Below, piece by piece: positions 31,341 through 40,458 of a stretch of 64,000 nt of DNA (positions within the stretch are counted from its first letter, which is position 1; every line of letters begins with the position of its first letter). Both the position numbers and the translations under genes were made by a program. The stretch comes from Neorhizobium vignae. GTDB taxonomy: Bacteria; Pseudomonadota; Alphaproteobacteria; Rhizobiales; Rhizobiaceae. Location of the stretch: positions 1-64,000 of the forward strand of contig NZ_JNNU01000024.1 in the NCBI RefSeq assembly GCF_000732195.1, read 5' to 3'. Under the pieces are notes generated by a model. The model saw nothing but the letters and a program-made list of their open reading frames with translations, was not told where the DNA came from and did not search any database.

Positions 31341-32060
31341 CTATGCTGCCGCTTGGTTTGCCATCGACGGGCCGAGTGCGAAATCGACTGCGGCGGTGGC
31401 GTGAATGGCGGTGGAATCGACGCCAGGGAGCGGCAGGCCGGAGGGGTCGAGGAGGAGGAGGCAGATTTCCGTGCAGCCGAGGATGATACTGTCGGCGCCT
31501 TCAGCCTTCGCCTTTTCGATCATGGCAATGGCCAGGGTGCGGGAGGTCTCGAGAACCGTGCCGGCACAGAGTTCGTTGAAGATGATGTTGTGGATATCGG
31601 TGCGATCGTTGGCGTCCGGCACCATGACATCGATGCCGAGCATCTTCATGCGCTCGGTATAGAAACCGTGCTCCATCGTATAGCGGGTCGCAAGCAGGAG
31701 CGGGCGGTTCAGCCCTTTCGATATCAACGCCCTGGCGGTCTCGTCGATGACATGGATGAGGGGCACGTCGACCGCAGCCTGCACCTCCGGCGCGACCAGA
31801 TGCATGGTGTTGGTGCAGATCAACACGCATTCGGCGCCGGCCGCGTTCAGTCCGCGAGCGCTCCTGGCCAGGTGCTCGGCCGCCAGATCCCAGCGGCCGG
31901 CCTTCTGCATGTCGACGATTTCGGCGAAGTTGACGGAATGGAGCAGGAGATCGGCCGACGCAAAACCGCCGAGGCGTTCGCGCACCATCTCGTTGATCAG
32001 CCGATAATACACCGCAGTGCTTTCGAAACTCATCCCGCCAATCAAGCCGATCTTGCGCAT
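31341..32060 (-). CDS. Aspartate/glutamate racemase family protein
   Basis: This 239-residue protein is of the Asp/Glu racemase superfamily. It starts MRKIGLIGGMSFESTAVYYRLINE, the usual opening of YgeA/RacX-like enzymes. Two catalytic Cys are in place: C82 in ICTNTMH and C196 in ILGCTEI. It probably interconverts or hydrolyses an amino acid; broad-specificity racemases of this branch exist. The start at 32060 is preferred over upstream in-frame Met codons. Confidence 0.85.
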   Translation of the reverse strand: MRKIGLIGGMSFESTAVYYRLINEMVRERLGGFASADLLLHSVNFAEIVDMQKAGRWDLAAEHLARSARGLNAAGAECVLICTNTMHLVAPEVQAAVDVPLIHVIDETARALISKGLNRPLLLATRYTMEHGFYTERMKMLGIDVMVPDANDRTDIHNIIFNELCAGTVLETSRTLAIAMIEKAKAEGADSIILGCTEICLLLLDPSGLPLPGVDSTAIHATAAVDFALGPSMANQAAA

Positions 32061-32138
32061 TTTTTCTCCAAACGAGATGGAATTTGGTAACTCCATCTCA
32101 TTATCGCGAAATTTGGAGTGCCGCAATCCGGCGAGACG

Positions 32139-33023
32139 CTAAGCTGCGAGAGCGGCCTTCTGGGTCTCGAAATAGGCGGCGAGCGTCTGCGGCTTCTGAC
32201 CGGTCAGCGTCTCATAGTCGCTCGTCACCTGTTCGAAATTGCCGGCGCGGATATTGGCATCCGCCGAGACCAGCATATTCACGACGAAAGCAGGCAGGCC
32301 GGCACCGGTAAGGCCCTGGGTCAGCTGCTCGTCGGTGACATCAACGACCTCAAGCGGCTTGCCGGTCGCGGCGGATGCGCGGGCGGCGATTTCCGTGGCC
32401 GTCAGGGATTCCGAGCCGGTGAGTGTGAGGATGCGGCTGCCGGCCGGCGGATTCGCAAGGGCTGCGGCTGCGGCACGGGCGCAGTCGTCGCGGCTGAGCG
32501 TGGTGATCTTGCCCGTACCCACGGACGTGTACCATTTGCCGACCTGAAGGTTGTGGGGCATGCCCATCAGATAATTGTCGTGGTACCAGGAATTGCGCAG
32601 GATCGTGTAGGGGACGCCGCTCGCCTTGATGGCCTCTTCGGTGCCGAGATGATCCGGTGCGAACGTGACCAGAGACTTGTCCGGGTTCGGCAAGGACGTG
32701 TAGAGCATGTGCTTGACGCCAGCCTTTGCGGCAGCGGAAACGGCGTTCCTGTGCTGCGTGATGCGCTTGCCGGGCGTTGCCAGTTCGTCGGTGGAGATGA
32801 TCAGCACGCGGTCGATGCCGGTGAATGCCTTCACGAGCCCGGCTTCGTCGTTGAAATCGGCCGTACGGGTTTCCAGACCGCTGGCGGCAAGGTCGGCGAG
32901 CTTGTTCGGATCACGGCTGGCGGCGACGATGTCGGCGGCGGCAACCTGGGATGTCTCCAGCAGGTGACGCAGGACTGCGCGGCCCAGATGGCCGGCGGCG
33001 CCGGTAACGAGAAGTTTGGTCAT
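32139..33023 (-). CDS. qorB: NAD(P)H:quinone oxidoreductase of the QorB (YtfG) type
   Basis: This 294-residue atypical SDR is of the NmrA-like family. The Rossmann motif is TGAAGHLGRAVLRHL (residues 7-21), and the blocks VLIISTDE, HMLYTSLPNPDKS, LRNSWYHDNYL match QorB-type reductases, which lack the usual YxxxK catalysis. It is divergent from an HxlR-family regulator, the same arrangement as E. coli ytfG (qorB) and ytfH (qorR). The regulator probably controls it in response to quinones or electrophiles. The symbol rests on family and context. Confidence 0.78.
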   Translation of the reverse strand: MTKLLVTGAAGHLGRAVLRHLLETSQVAAADIVAASRDPNKLADLAASGLETRTADFNDEAGLVKAFTGIDRVLIISTDELATPGKRITQHRNAVSAAAKAGVKHMLYTSLPNPDKSLVTFAPDHLGTEEAIKASGVPYTILRNSWYHDNYLMGMPHNLQVGKWYTSVGTGKITTLSRDDCARAAAAALANPPAGSRILTLTGSESLTATEIAARASAATGKPLEVVDVTDEQLTQGLTGAGLPAFVVNMLVSADANIRAGNFEQVTSDYETLTGQKPQTLAAYFETQKAALAA

Positions 33024-33170
33024 GCGGGTTTCTTTCCTGGCAATGGCCGGCCTGCAGGCGCGGCGACGAATGTTGGTCTCAAAAAGAGACTAGCACTATA
33101 ATAAGAATTGACTTCGGTCTGTAAAGGAGGCAGTTTCGAGGGAGATCGTTACTCCAAGGGAACCAACTCC

Positions 33171-33581
33171 ATGGCGCTCAATGCAAGCCGCAAGCCGGTC
33201 CTGGACGGCAAGGAATGCGACATGTCCGGGTGGGACATGGACAACTGCCCGGTCCGGGACGTTCTCGACCGGATCGCCGGCAAATGGTCGACGCTGCTTC
33301 TCGAGGCACTGTCGCGTCAGCCCTATCGCTTCGGCGAGCTTCGCCGGCTGGTACCGGATATTTCCCAGCGGATGCTGACCCAGACGCTGCGCGACCTGCA
33401 GCGCGACGGTTATATAGAGCGCGAGGTTTTTCCGACCAAGCCGCCGAGCGTCGAATACCGGATGACGGAGCTTGGCCGGTCGCTTTTCGAACCGCTTTCC
33501 AAAGTGCTCCGGTGGGCGGAAGCCAATCATCCGTCCGTCAAGGCCGCACGGGTGAAATACGACGAGAGCGAACTGGCCTGA
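33171..33581 (+). CDS. qorR: HxlR-family regulator, QorR-like
   Basis: This 136-residue winged-helix protein is of the HxlR/DUF24 family: DNCPVRDVLDRIAGKWSTLLLEALSRQPYRFGELRRLVPDISQRMLTQTLRDLQRDGYIERE. The Cys at the start of the domain (CPVRDVL) is the redox- or electrophile-sensing Cys in relatives such as YodB and HypR. The start at 33171 follows aaggga. It is divergent from the qorB-like gene across 147 bp that must contain the shared control region. Confidence 0.82.
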   Translation: MALNASRKPVLDGKECDMSGWDMDNCPVRDVLDRIAGKWSTLLLEALSRQPYRFGELRRLVPDISQRMLTQTLRDLQRDGYIEREVFPTKPPSVEYRMTELGRSLFEPLSKVLRWAEANHPSVKAARVKYDESELA

Positions 33582-33835
33582 TGTCAAAAGGGGTTCTGTT
33601 ATGGCAGCCCGACGTTCCCGATAAGGCCCGGCAACAACCAGACCTGACCAAGACCATCCGCCCCATACCGTAAGCGGCCACATCTGTTCCGATGCTGCCG
33701 TTCCAATGATTCCGTTCAATTCCAGCGCAGGCGGGCTGGGCCACTTTTTTGTTGCGGCCGGACATAAGGCGTTTATCGCACTTCAATCATCTTGCTGTTA
33801 TGAAGCGGCAAAATGCCTGTGAAGGAGAACCCCCT

Positions 33836-35197
33836 ATGAGCCGTTCCTGCCTTGCCGTCATCCTCGCCGCTGGCGACAGCACGCGCATGAAATCGTCGAT
33901 GTCGAAAGTGCTGCATCCGATTGCCGGCCGGCCGATGATCGCCCATGTGATGGCGGCGGTGGCATCGACTGATGTCACCGAGGCGGCACTGGTGGTCGGC
34001 CGCGATGCGGACGGGGTTGCCAAGGCCGGCGCAGTCGAGGGTGTTGCGGTCGAGGCCTTCCTGCAGACCGAGCGTCGCGGCACGGGCCATGCGGTCCTGA
34101 CGGCGAAACAAGCCATCGCCCGCGGTTACGACGATATCCTGATCGCCTATGGCGACGTGCCCCTGGTGACCTCCGCTCCATTCACCGAGGCGCGGGAAAA
34201 GCTGGCCGCCGGAGCCGATGTCGTCGTGATCGGTTTTCACACCGACAAACCGACCGGCTATGGCCGGCTGCTGGTGGAAAATGGCGAGCTGATCGCCATC
34301 CGCGAAGAGAAGGATGCGACGGAGGACGAGCGCAAGATCATCTGGTGCAATAGCGGGCTGATGGCGATCAACGGCCAGAAGGCGCTGTCGTTTCTGGAGG
34401 GCATCACCAATCAAAACGCGAAGGGCGAATATTACCTGACCGATGTCGTCGAGATCGCCCGCGCCGCCGGCGGCAAGGTCGTGGCGGTGGACGCGCCGGA
34501 AACGGAGGTTGCCGGCTGCAACAACCGTGCCGAACTGGCCATGCTCGAAAAGCTCTGGCAGGAACGCCGCCGCCATGAGTTGATGATCTCGGGCGTCAGC
34601 ATGATCGCCCCGGAAACCGTCTTCCTTTCCTATGATACCGAGATCGGCCAGGACGCGCTGATCGAGCCGAACGTCGTTTTCGGCCCGGGCGTCAGGATCG
34701 ACAGCGGGGCGGTGATCCACGCCTTTTCCCATATCGAGGGCGCGCATGTGAGCGGCGGCGCAACGGTCGGACCTTTCGCGCGGCTCCGTCCCGGTGCTGA
34801 TCTCGCGGCAGGCTCCAAGGTCGGCAATTTCTGCGAAGTCAAGAATGCCAGGATCGAAGAGGGCGCCAAGGTCAACCACTTGACCTATATCGGCGACGCA
34901 TTCGTCGGCGCCCATTCCAACATCGGCGCCGGCACGATCACCTGCAATTATGACGGGGTCAACAAGCATGAGACCCGCATCGGCGCCAACGCCTTCGTCG
35001 GTTCGAACTCGTCGCTCGTCGCACCCGTCTCGATCGGCGACGGCGCCTATGTCGCCTCGGGAAGCGTCATCACCGAAAACGTGCCGGCCGATGCGCTGGC
35101 GCTTGGCCGTGCCCGCCAGGAAGTGAAGCCGGAGCGTGCGAAAATCCTCCGGGAGCGGGCGCTTGCCTTCAAGGCGGCCAAGAAGGCCCAAAAATAA
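33836..35197 (+). CDS. glmU: Bifunctional GlcNAc-1-P uridyltransferase / GlcN-1-P acetyltransferase
   Basis: GlmU makes UDP-GlcNAc for peptidoglycan and lipid A. The 453-residue protein has the N-terminal pyrophosphorylase domain (LAVILAAGDSTRMKSSMSKVLHPIAGRPM, residues 5-33) and a C-terminal left-handed beta-helix of hexapeptide repeats (about 255-430) with GAGTITCNYDG near the acetyltransferase site. The Shine-Dalgarno gaaggag lies 9 bp before the ATG at 33836. glmS follows 120 bp on, so the two amino-sugar genes probably form an operon. Confidence 0.97.
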   Translation: MSRSCLAVILAAGDSTRMKSSMSKVLHPIAGRPMIAHVMAAVASTDVTEAALVVGRDADGVAKAGAVEGVAVEAFLQTERRGTGHAVLTAKQAIARGYDDILIAYGDVPLVTSAPFTEAREKLAAGADVVVIGFHTDKPTGYGRLLVENGELIAIREEKDATEDERKIIWCNSGLMAINGQKALSFLEGITNQNAKGEYYLTDVVEIARAAGGKVVAVDAPETEVAGCNNRAELAMLEKLWQERRRHELMISGVSMIAPETVFLSYDTEIGQDALIEPNVVFGPGVRIDSGAVIHAFSHIEGAHVSGGATVGPFARLRPGADLAAGSKVGNFCEVKNARIEEGAKVNHLTYIGDAFVGAHSNIGAGTITCNYDGVNKHETRIGANAFVGSNSSLVAPVSIGDGAYVASGSVITENVPADALALGRARQEVKPERAKILRERALAFKAAKKAQK

Positions 35198-35317
35198 CCC
35201 GGCCATTAACATTTGCGCGTTACTTTCCGACATCGAAAGTGACCGGCGGGCAGATTGCGCAAAACCCGCAATCGGCTAGGAATTCGCGCGGGTTTCACGA
35301 AGCGGAAAGGGTCGTTT

Positions 35318-37144
35318 ATGTGCGGGATTGTCGGGATCGTCGGAAATTCGCCGGTGGCGGCGCGTCTGGTCGATGCGTTGCGAAGGCTCGAATACCGCGG
35401 TTATGATTCCGCCGGCGTTGCGACGGTCCACGAGGGGCGCATGGATCGCCGCCGTGCCGAGGGCAAGCTCTTCAATCTCGAAAAGAGGCTCGACGCGGAG
35501 CCGCTGCCCGGCACGATCGGCATCGCCCACACCCGCTGGGCGACCCACGGCGTTCCGAACGAGACCAATGCCCATCCGCATTTCGTCGACGGCGTCGCCG
35601 TCGTCCACAACGGCATCATCGAGAACTTTTCCGAGCTGAAGGACGAACTGCTGGCCGAAGGTGCAATCTTCGAAAGCCAGACCGATACGGAAGTCGTTGC
35701 ACACCTGCTTGCCACATACACCCGCCAGGGACTGGACCACCGTGCCGCCATGCTGGCGACGCTGAACCGGGTTTCCGGCGCCTATGCGCTGGTGGTGATG
35801 TTCGAGGACGACCCGGGCACGATCATGGCCGCCCGTTTCGGGCCGCCGCTGGCGATCGGCCATGGCCGCGGCGAAATGTTCCTGGGGTCCGATGCGATCG
35901 CGCTGTCGCCGTTCACCAACGAGATCACCTATCTGGTCGACGGCGACTGCGCCGTCATGACCCACAAAGGCGTCGAGATCATCGACTACGACGGCAGGCC
36001 GGTGAAGCGGCAGAGCCAGATTTCCCAGGCATCGGCCTTCATGGTCGACAAGGGCAACCACCGCCATTTCATGGAAAAGGAAATCTACGAGCAGCCGGAG
36101 ATCATCTCCCATGCGCTCAGCCATTATATCGATTTCGCCGCCAATACGGTGAAGGCGAATGATACGGCGATCGATTTCGGCAAGGTGACGGGTCTGGCGA
36201 TCGCTGCCTGCGGCACCGCCTATCTCTCCGGCCTGATCGGCAAATACTGGTTCGAGCGTTATGCCCGCCTGCCGGTCGAGATCGATGTCGCCTCCGAGTT
36301 CCGCTATCGCGAACTGCCGCTGTCGCCAACCCAGGCGGCGCTGTTCATCTCCCAGTCGGGCGAGACGGCCGATACGCTGGCCTCGCTGCGGTACTGCAAG
36401 GACAACGGCCTCAAGATCGGCGCGGTGGTGAACGTCAAGGAATCGACCATCGCCCGCGAATCGGATGCCATCTTTCCGATTCTGGCCGGCCCGGAAATCG
36501 GCGTCGCCTCCACCAAGGCCTTCACCTGCCAGCTTGCCGTTCTCGCCGCGCTTGCGATCGGCGCCGGCCGTGCCCGCGGCACGGTGACGGCGGGCGACGA
36601 GAAGGAGATGGTAAGGCATCTTGCCGAAATGCCGCGGATCATGAGCCGGGTGCTGAACGACATCCAGCCGCAGATCGAGGCGCTGTCGCGGGAGCTGTCC
36701 CGCTTCAAGGACGTGCTCTACCTCGGCCGCGGCACCAGTTTTCCGCTTGCCATGGAAGGCGCACTGAAGCTCAAGGAGATTTCCTACATCCACGCGGAAG
36801 GTTATGCCGCGGGCGAACTCAAGCATGGCCCGATCGCGCTGATCGACGAGCACATGCCAGTGATCGTCATCGCGCCGCATGACCGCTTCTTCGAAAAGAC
36901 CGTTTCCAACATGCAGGAAGTGGCGGCGCGGGGCGGCAAGATCATCTTCATCACCGACGAGAAGGGCGCTGCTGCGTCCAAGCTTCCCACCATGGCGACG
37001 ATCGCGCTGCCGAATGTCGACGAGATCATCGCGCCGATGATCTTCTCGCTACCGATCCAGCTTCTTGCCTATCATACGGCGGTGTTCATGGGGACCGATG
37101 TCGATCAGCCGCGCAATCTGGCAAAATCCGTCACGGTGGAGTGA
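35318..37144 (+). CDS. glmS: Glutamine:fructose-6-phosphate aminotransferase
   Basis: GlmS makes glucosamine 6-phosphate, feeding GlmU. The 608-residue protein starts MCGIVGIVGN; after Met removal the Cys is the N-terminal nucleophile of the glutaminase domain, so the start at 35318 is certain. Two SIS sugar-isomerase domains follow (ACGTAYLSGLIGKYWFE...LFISQSGETADTLASLRYCK, then LGRGTSFPLAMEGALKLKEISYIHAEGYAAGELKHGPIALI). The C-terminus is the conserved AKSVTVE. Confidence 0.97.
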   Translation: MCGIVGIVGNSPVAARLVDALRRLEYRGYDSAGVATVHEGRMDRRRAEGKLFNLEKRLDAEPLPGTIGIAHTRWATHGVPNETNAHPHFVDGVAVVHNGIIENFSELKDELLAEGAIFESQTDTEVVAHLLATYTRQGLDHRAAMLATLNRVSGAYALVVMFEDDPGTIMAARFGPPLAIGHGRGEMFLGSDAIALSPFTNEITYLVDGDCAVMTHKGVEIIDYDGRPVKRQSQISQASAFMVDKGNHRHFMEKEIYEQPEIISHALSHYIDFAANTVKANDTAIDFGKVTGLAIAACGTAYLSGLIGKYWFERYARLPVEIDVASEFRYRELPLSPTQAALFISQSGETADTLASLRYCKDNGLKIGAVVNVKESTIARESDAIFPILAGPEIGVASTKAFTCQLAVLAALAIGAGRARGTVTAGDEKEMVRHLAEMPRIMSRVLNDIQPQIEALSRELSRFKDVLYLGRGTSFPLAMEGALKLKEISYIHAEGYAAGELKHGPIALIDEHMPVIVIAPHDRFFEKTVSNMQEVAARGGKIIFITDEKGAAASKLPTMATIALPNVDEIIAPMIFSLPIQLLAYHTAVFMGTDVDQPRNLAKSVTVE

Positions 37145-37235
37145 TATCCACCGGCTTTTCCTTGCATCGCAACATCGCATCCGGCATTGTCGCATCGATG
37201 ATTGCGGCAATGCTTAGAGTATGCAGGGAAACCGA

Positions 37236-37931
37236 ATGAGCGACAGTCCAGAGCGAATATCGCTGGCCGGCCGTCTCAGGAACAACTTCCTAACCGGCCT
37301 GATCATCTGCGCCCCGCTTGCCATCACCATCTGGCTCACCTTCACCTTCATCGACTGGGCCGATAGCTGGGTCACGCCCTACATTCCGCAGCGCTACGAT
37401 CCGCAATATTATTTCAACATCACCATTCCCGGCACCGGCCTGCTGATCGCGGTGGTGTTCATCACCATCATCGGCTTTCTCGGCAAGAACCTGATCGGCC
37501 GCTCGATCGTCAAGTTCGGCGAATCGATCCTGCACCGCATGCCGCTGATCCGCAGCATCTACAAGAGCATCAAACAGATCTTCGAGACGGTGCTGAAGGA
37601 ACAGTCGACCTCCTTCAAGAAATGCGGGCTGATCGAGTTTCCGAGCCCCGGCATGTGGGCGCTGGTGTTCATTTCCGGCGACGCGCAGGGAGAGATCGCC
37701 GCAAAGCTCAATGTGGATGGGGACGAAATGGTCGGCGTCTTCCTGCCGCCAACACCGGTTCCGACCGCGGGTTTCCTGATGTTCGTGCCGAAGAGCAAGA
37801 TTGTCATGCTCGACATGACGCCGGAAGAGGGCGCCAAACTGCTGATTTCGGGCGGGTTGATCGCGCCGGACTACAAGCCCGTCCCTGGCGCGCCGACCGC
37901 CATCCTGCCGGCTCCGAAAATGCAGGCCTGA
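37236..37931 (+). CDS. DUF502-family membrane protein
   Basis: This 231-residue protein has two N-terminal membrane segments (about residues 18-40 and 64-88). A soluble part follows with the DUF502 block LIRSIYKSIKQIFETVL, FPSPGMWALVFISG, GVFLPPTPVPTAGFLMFVPKSKIVMLDMTPEEGAKLLISGG. The family is widespread and its function is not established. In rhizobia it lies between glmS and recG, as here. Its stop lies one base from the stop of convergent recG. Confidence 0.85.
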   Translation: MSDSPERISLAGRLRNNFLTGLIICAPLAITIWLTFTFIDWADSWVTPYIPQRYDPQYYFNITIPGTGLLIAVVFITIIGFLGKNLIGRSIVKFGESILHRMPLIRSIYKSIKQIFETVLKEQSTSFKKCGLIEFPSPGMWALVFISGDAQGEIAAKLNVDGDEMVGVFLPPTPVPTAGFLMFVPKSKIVMLDMTPEEGAKLLISGGLIAPDYKPVPGAPTAILPAPKMQA

Positions 37932-37932
37932 T

Positions 37933-40038
37933 CTAGCCGGCTCTCAGGAACCGGATCGCCTCGTCGCGGCGGTGCAGATAGAGTAGCACGCGCATGTTCT
38001 GCCCGCGTTCGCTGGTGAGTTCCGGATCCCTTTCCAGGAGATAGGCCGCGTCCTTGCGGGCGATCTCCAGAAGGTCCGCATGCGCTTCCAGGCTGGCGAT
38101 CCGGAAACCCGGCGTGCCGGACTGGCGCGTGCCGAGCAACTCGCCTTCCCCGCGCAGTTTCAGATCCTCCTCGGCGATCAGAAAACCGTCCTCGCTGTCG
38201 CGCAGGATCGAAAGCCGCGCCCGGCCGGTTTCGCTGAGCGGCCCCTTGTAGAGCAGGATGCAGGTCGAGGCCTCGTCGCCGCGCCCGACGCGGCCGCGCA
38301 GCTGATGCAGCTGGGCAAGCCCGAATCGTTCCGCATGTTCGATGACCATGATCGTCGCATCCGGCACGTCGACGCCCACTTCGACCACGGTGGTCGCGAC
38401 GAGCAACCGGATCTCGCCGGTCTTGAAGGCGACCATCACCGCATCCTTCTCAGGCCCGCTCATCCGCCCGTGGATCAAGCCGACATCGCGGCCGAGCTCC
38501 CTGGCGAGAACCGCATAACGTTCTTCCGCCGACATCAGGTCGGAGGCATCCGATTCCTCGACGAGCGGGCAGATCCAGTAGGCTTTTTTTCCTTCGCCGA
38601 TCGCACCCCTGAGCCGGGCAACGATATCGCCGATTCGCTCGGTGGGGATGGTGACGGTCTGGATCGGCTTGCGGCCGGCCGGTTTTTCCGTCAGCTTCGA
38701 GACGTCCATATCACCGAAGGCGGCGAGAACCAGCGTGCGGGGAATGGGCGTTGCGGTCATTACCAGCATATGCGGGGAAATGCCCTTGGCGGTCAGCCGT
38801 AGGCGCTGGTGCACGCCGAACCGGTGCTGCTCGTCGACCACGGCGAGCATCAAATTGTGATAGTTGATCGCATCCTGGAAGAGCGCGTGCGTGCCGATGA
38901 TGATCTGCGCTTCGCCCGAGGCGATCCGATCAATGATCTGATCCCGCTCGCGTCCCTTGGTGCGCCCGGTCAGCACCTCGACCGCCACGCCCGCCGCACC
39001 CGCGAGCCTGGAGATCGTTGCAAAATGCTGGCGGGCGAGGATTTCGGTCGGTGCCATCAGCACCGCCTGGCCGCCGGCCTCGACGGCCGCGGACATGGCG
39101 AGCAGCGCCACCAGCGTCTTGCCGGCGCCGACATCGCCCTGCAGCAGCCGCAGCATGCGGTCTTCGCCGGCCATGTCCTTGATGACGTCCTCGACAGCCG
39201 CTTTCTGGCTGGGCGTCAGCGAGAAAGGGAGGTTGGCGATGATCTTTGCGGCAAGATCGCCCTTCACGCGGATCGGCTGGCCGGGGACCTTGCGCACCTT
39301 CTGGCGCACCAGCGACAGGGACACCTGGCCGGCGAGGAACTCGTCATAGGCGAGTCGTCGACGGGCAGGGGCCTGCGGATCGATGTCCGCCGCGTCGCGC
39401 GGATCGTGCAATCCGCGAAAGGCCTCCGCCACGGACGGGAACCCCTGGCGCAAGGTCAACGCCTCGTCGGCCCATTCCGACAGGTCCGGCAGGCGTGCCA
39501 CGGCACCCTCGATCGCCTTGCGCAGCACTTTCGGCGTCAGGCCGGCCGTCATCGGATAGACCGGCTCTACCAGGGGCAGGTTTTCGGCTTCGGAGGATTT
39601 TACGACGAAATCCGGATGCACCATCGAGGGTCGGCCGTTGAACCAGTCGACCTTGCCGCTGACCATGACCATCTCGTCGATCGGCAGCGATTTTTCCAGC
39701 CAGTTGCCTTTGGCCCGGAAGAAAGTGAGCGCCAGTTCCCCGGTATCGTCATGCAGGAATACGCGGTAGGGCATATTGGACTTGCCGGGCGGTGGCGGCT
39801 GATGCCGGTCGACCCGGCCTTCGATGGTGACGATCGCTCCTTGCGGCGAAAGCGCGATGCCCGGCCGGTTGCGCCGGTCGATCAGCGAGGAGGGGGCATG
39901 GAAGAGCAGATCCACGACGCGGCAGTCGTCCGGATCGTCACGGCCGGTGACGCGGGCGATCAGTTCGGCAAGCTTCGGCCCGACACCGGCAAGCGAGGCG
40001 ACGGGCGAGAACAGCGGATCGAGTATGGCGGGACGCAT
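37933..40038 (-). CDS. recG: ATP-dependent DNA helicase RecG
   Basis: RecG reverses stalled replication forks and moves branched DNA. The 701-residue protein has the N-terminal wedge/OB domain (GAIVTIEGRVDRHQPPPPGKSNMPYRVFLHDDTGELALTFF) and two RecA-like domains with Walker A QGDVGAGKTLVAL, the DEQH box VVDEQHRFGVHQR, SATPIPRTL and QLRGRVGRG. The start at 40038 (MRPAILDPLF) fits the family. It is divergent from sdhE-mfd, which places two fork-repair helicases side by side. Confidence 0.96.
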   Translation of the reverse strand: MRPAILDPLFSPVASLAGVGPKLAELIARVTGRDDPDDCRVVDLLFHAPSSLIDRRNRPGIALSPQGAIVTIEGRVDRHQPPPPGKSNMPYRVFLHDDTGELALTFFRAKGNWLEKSLPIDEMVMVSGKVDWFNGRPSMVHPDFVVKSSEAENLPLVEPVYPMTAGLTPKVLRKAIEGAVARLPDLSEWADEALTLRQGFPSVAEAFRGLHDPRDAADIDPQAPARRRLAYDEFLAGQVSLSLVRQKVRKVPGQPIRVKGDLAAKIIANLPFSLTPSQKAAVEDVIKDMAGEDRMLRLLQGDVGAGKTLVALLAMSAAVEAGGQAVLMAPTEILARQHFATISRLAGAAGVAVEVLTGRTKGRERDQIIDRIASGEAQIIIGTHALFQDAINYHNLMLAVVDEQHRFGVHQRLRLTAKGISPHMLVMTATPIPRTLVLAAFGDMDVSKLTEKPAGRKPIQTVTIPTERIGDIVARLRGAIGEGKKAYWICPLVEESDASDLMSAEERYAVLARELGRDVGLIHGRMSGPEKDAVMVAFKTGEIRLLVATTVVEVGVDVPDATIMVIEHAERFGLAQLHQLRGRVGRGDEASTCILLYKGPLSETGRARLSILRDSEDGFLIAEEDLKLRGEGELLGTRQSGTPGFRIASLEAHADLLEIARKDAAYLLERDPELTSERGQNMRVLLYLHRRDEAIRFLRAG

Positions 40039-40128
40039 GGCGCGCAAAATGCGATGGATTTTGCCCATTTGGCAAGGTGACGGGGGCGGAAAAGCGTCCT
40101 ATATGAACGGCAAAACAAGGACACGGCC

Positions 40129-40458
40129 ATGACAGGACTATCCCGCACCAGCGCGGATCTCGACCCGCGCCGCCGGCGCATCCTCTATCGCTGCTGGCAT
40201 CGCGGCATCCGGGAAATGGACCTGGTTCTCGGGAGTTTTGCGGAAGCCGAGATCGGCAAGCTTGGGGAAGCCGAACTCGACGAATTCGAAGCGATCATGG
40301 GCGAGGACGACCACGACCTGCATGCCTGGATCACCGGGGCTCAACCTTTGCCCGAGCATAGGAAAACGCCGCTTTTCGCGCGCGTCGCTGCCTATAACCC
40401 GGATTTCGATCCCGTCACCAAGGCTTCCCTGGAAGCGAGGCTCGGTCACAAGATATGA
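40129..40458 (+). CDS. sdhE: Succinate dehydrogenase assembly factor SdhE (DUF339)
   Basis: SdhE promotes covalent attachment of FAD to the SdhA flavoprotein. The 109-residue protein has the key motif HRGIREMD (the RGxxE family motif) followed by an acidic helix and the conserved ITGAQPLPEH. It overlaps mfd by an ATGA, which is the standard rhizobial arrangement. Length and motif leave little doubt. Confidence 0.92.
   Translation: MTGLSRTSADLDPRRRRILYRCWHRGIREMDLVLGSFAEAEIGKLGEAELDEFEAIMGEDDHDLHAWITGAQPLPEHRKTPLFARVAAYNPDFDPVTKASLEARLGHKI

Noticed and set aside
33580..33672. 30-codon frame directly after the HxlR gene (TGATG overlap)
   Set aside because: The overlap looks like coupling, but the peptide (Pro/Gln-rich, no helix or motif) resembles nothing and the length is within chance.
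35198..35317. glmS ribozyme or riboswitch ahead of glmS
   Set aside because: The glmS ribozyme is a feature of Gram-positive bacteria. Only a short ACTTTC/GAAAGT pair is seen here, which is not enough to call an RNA element.
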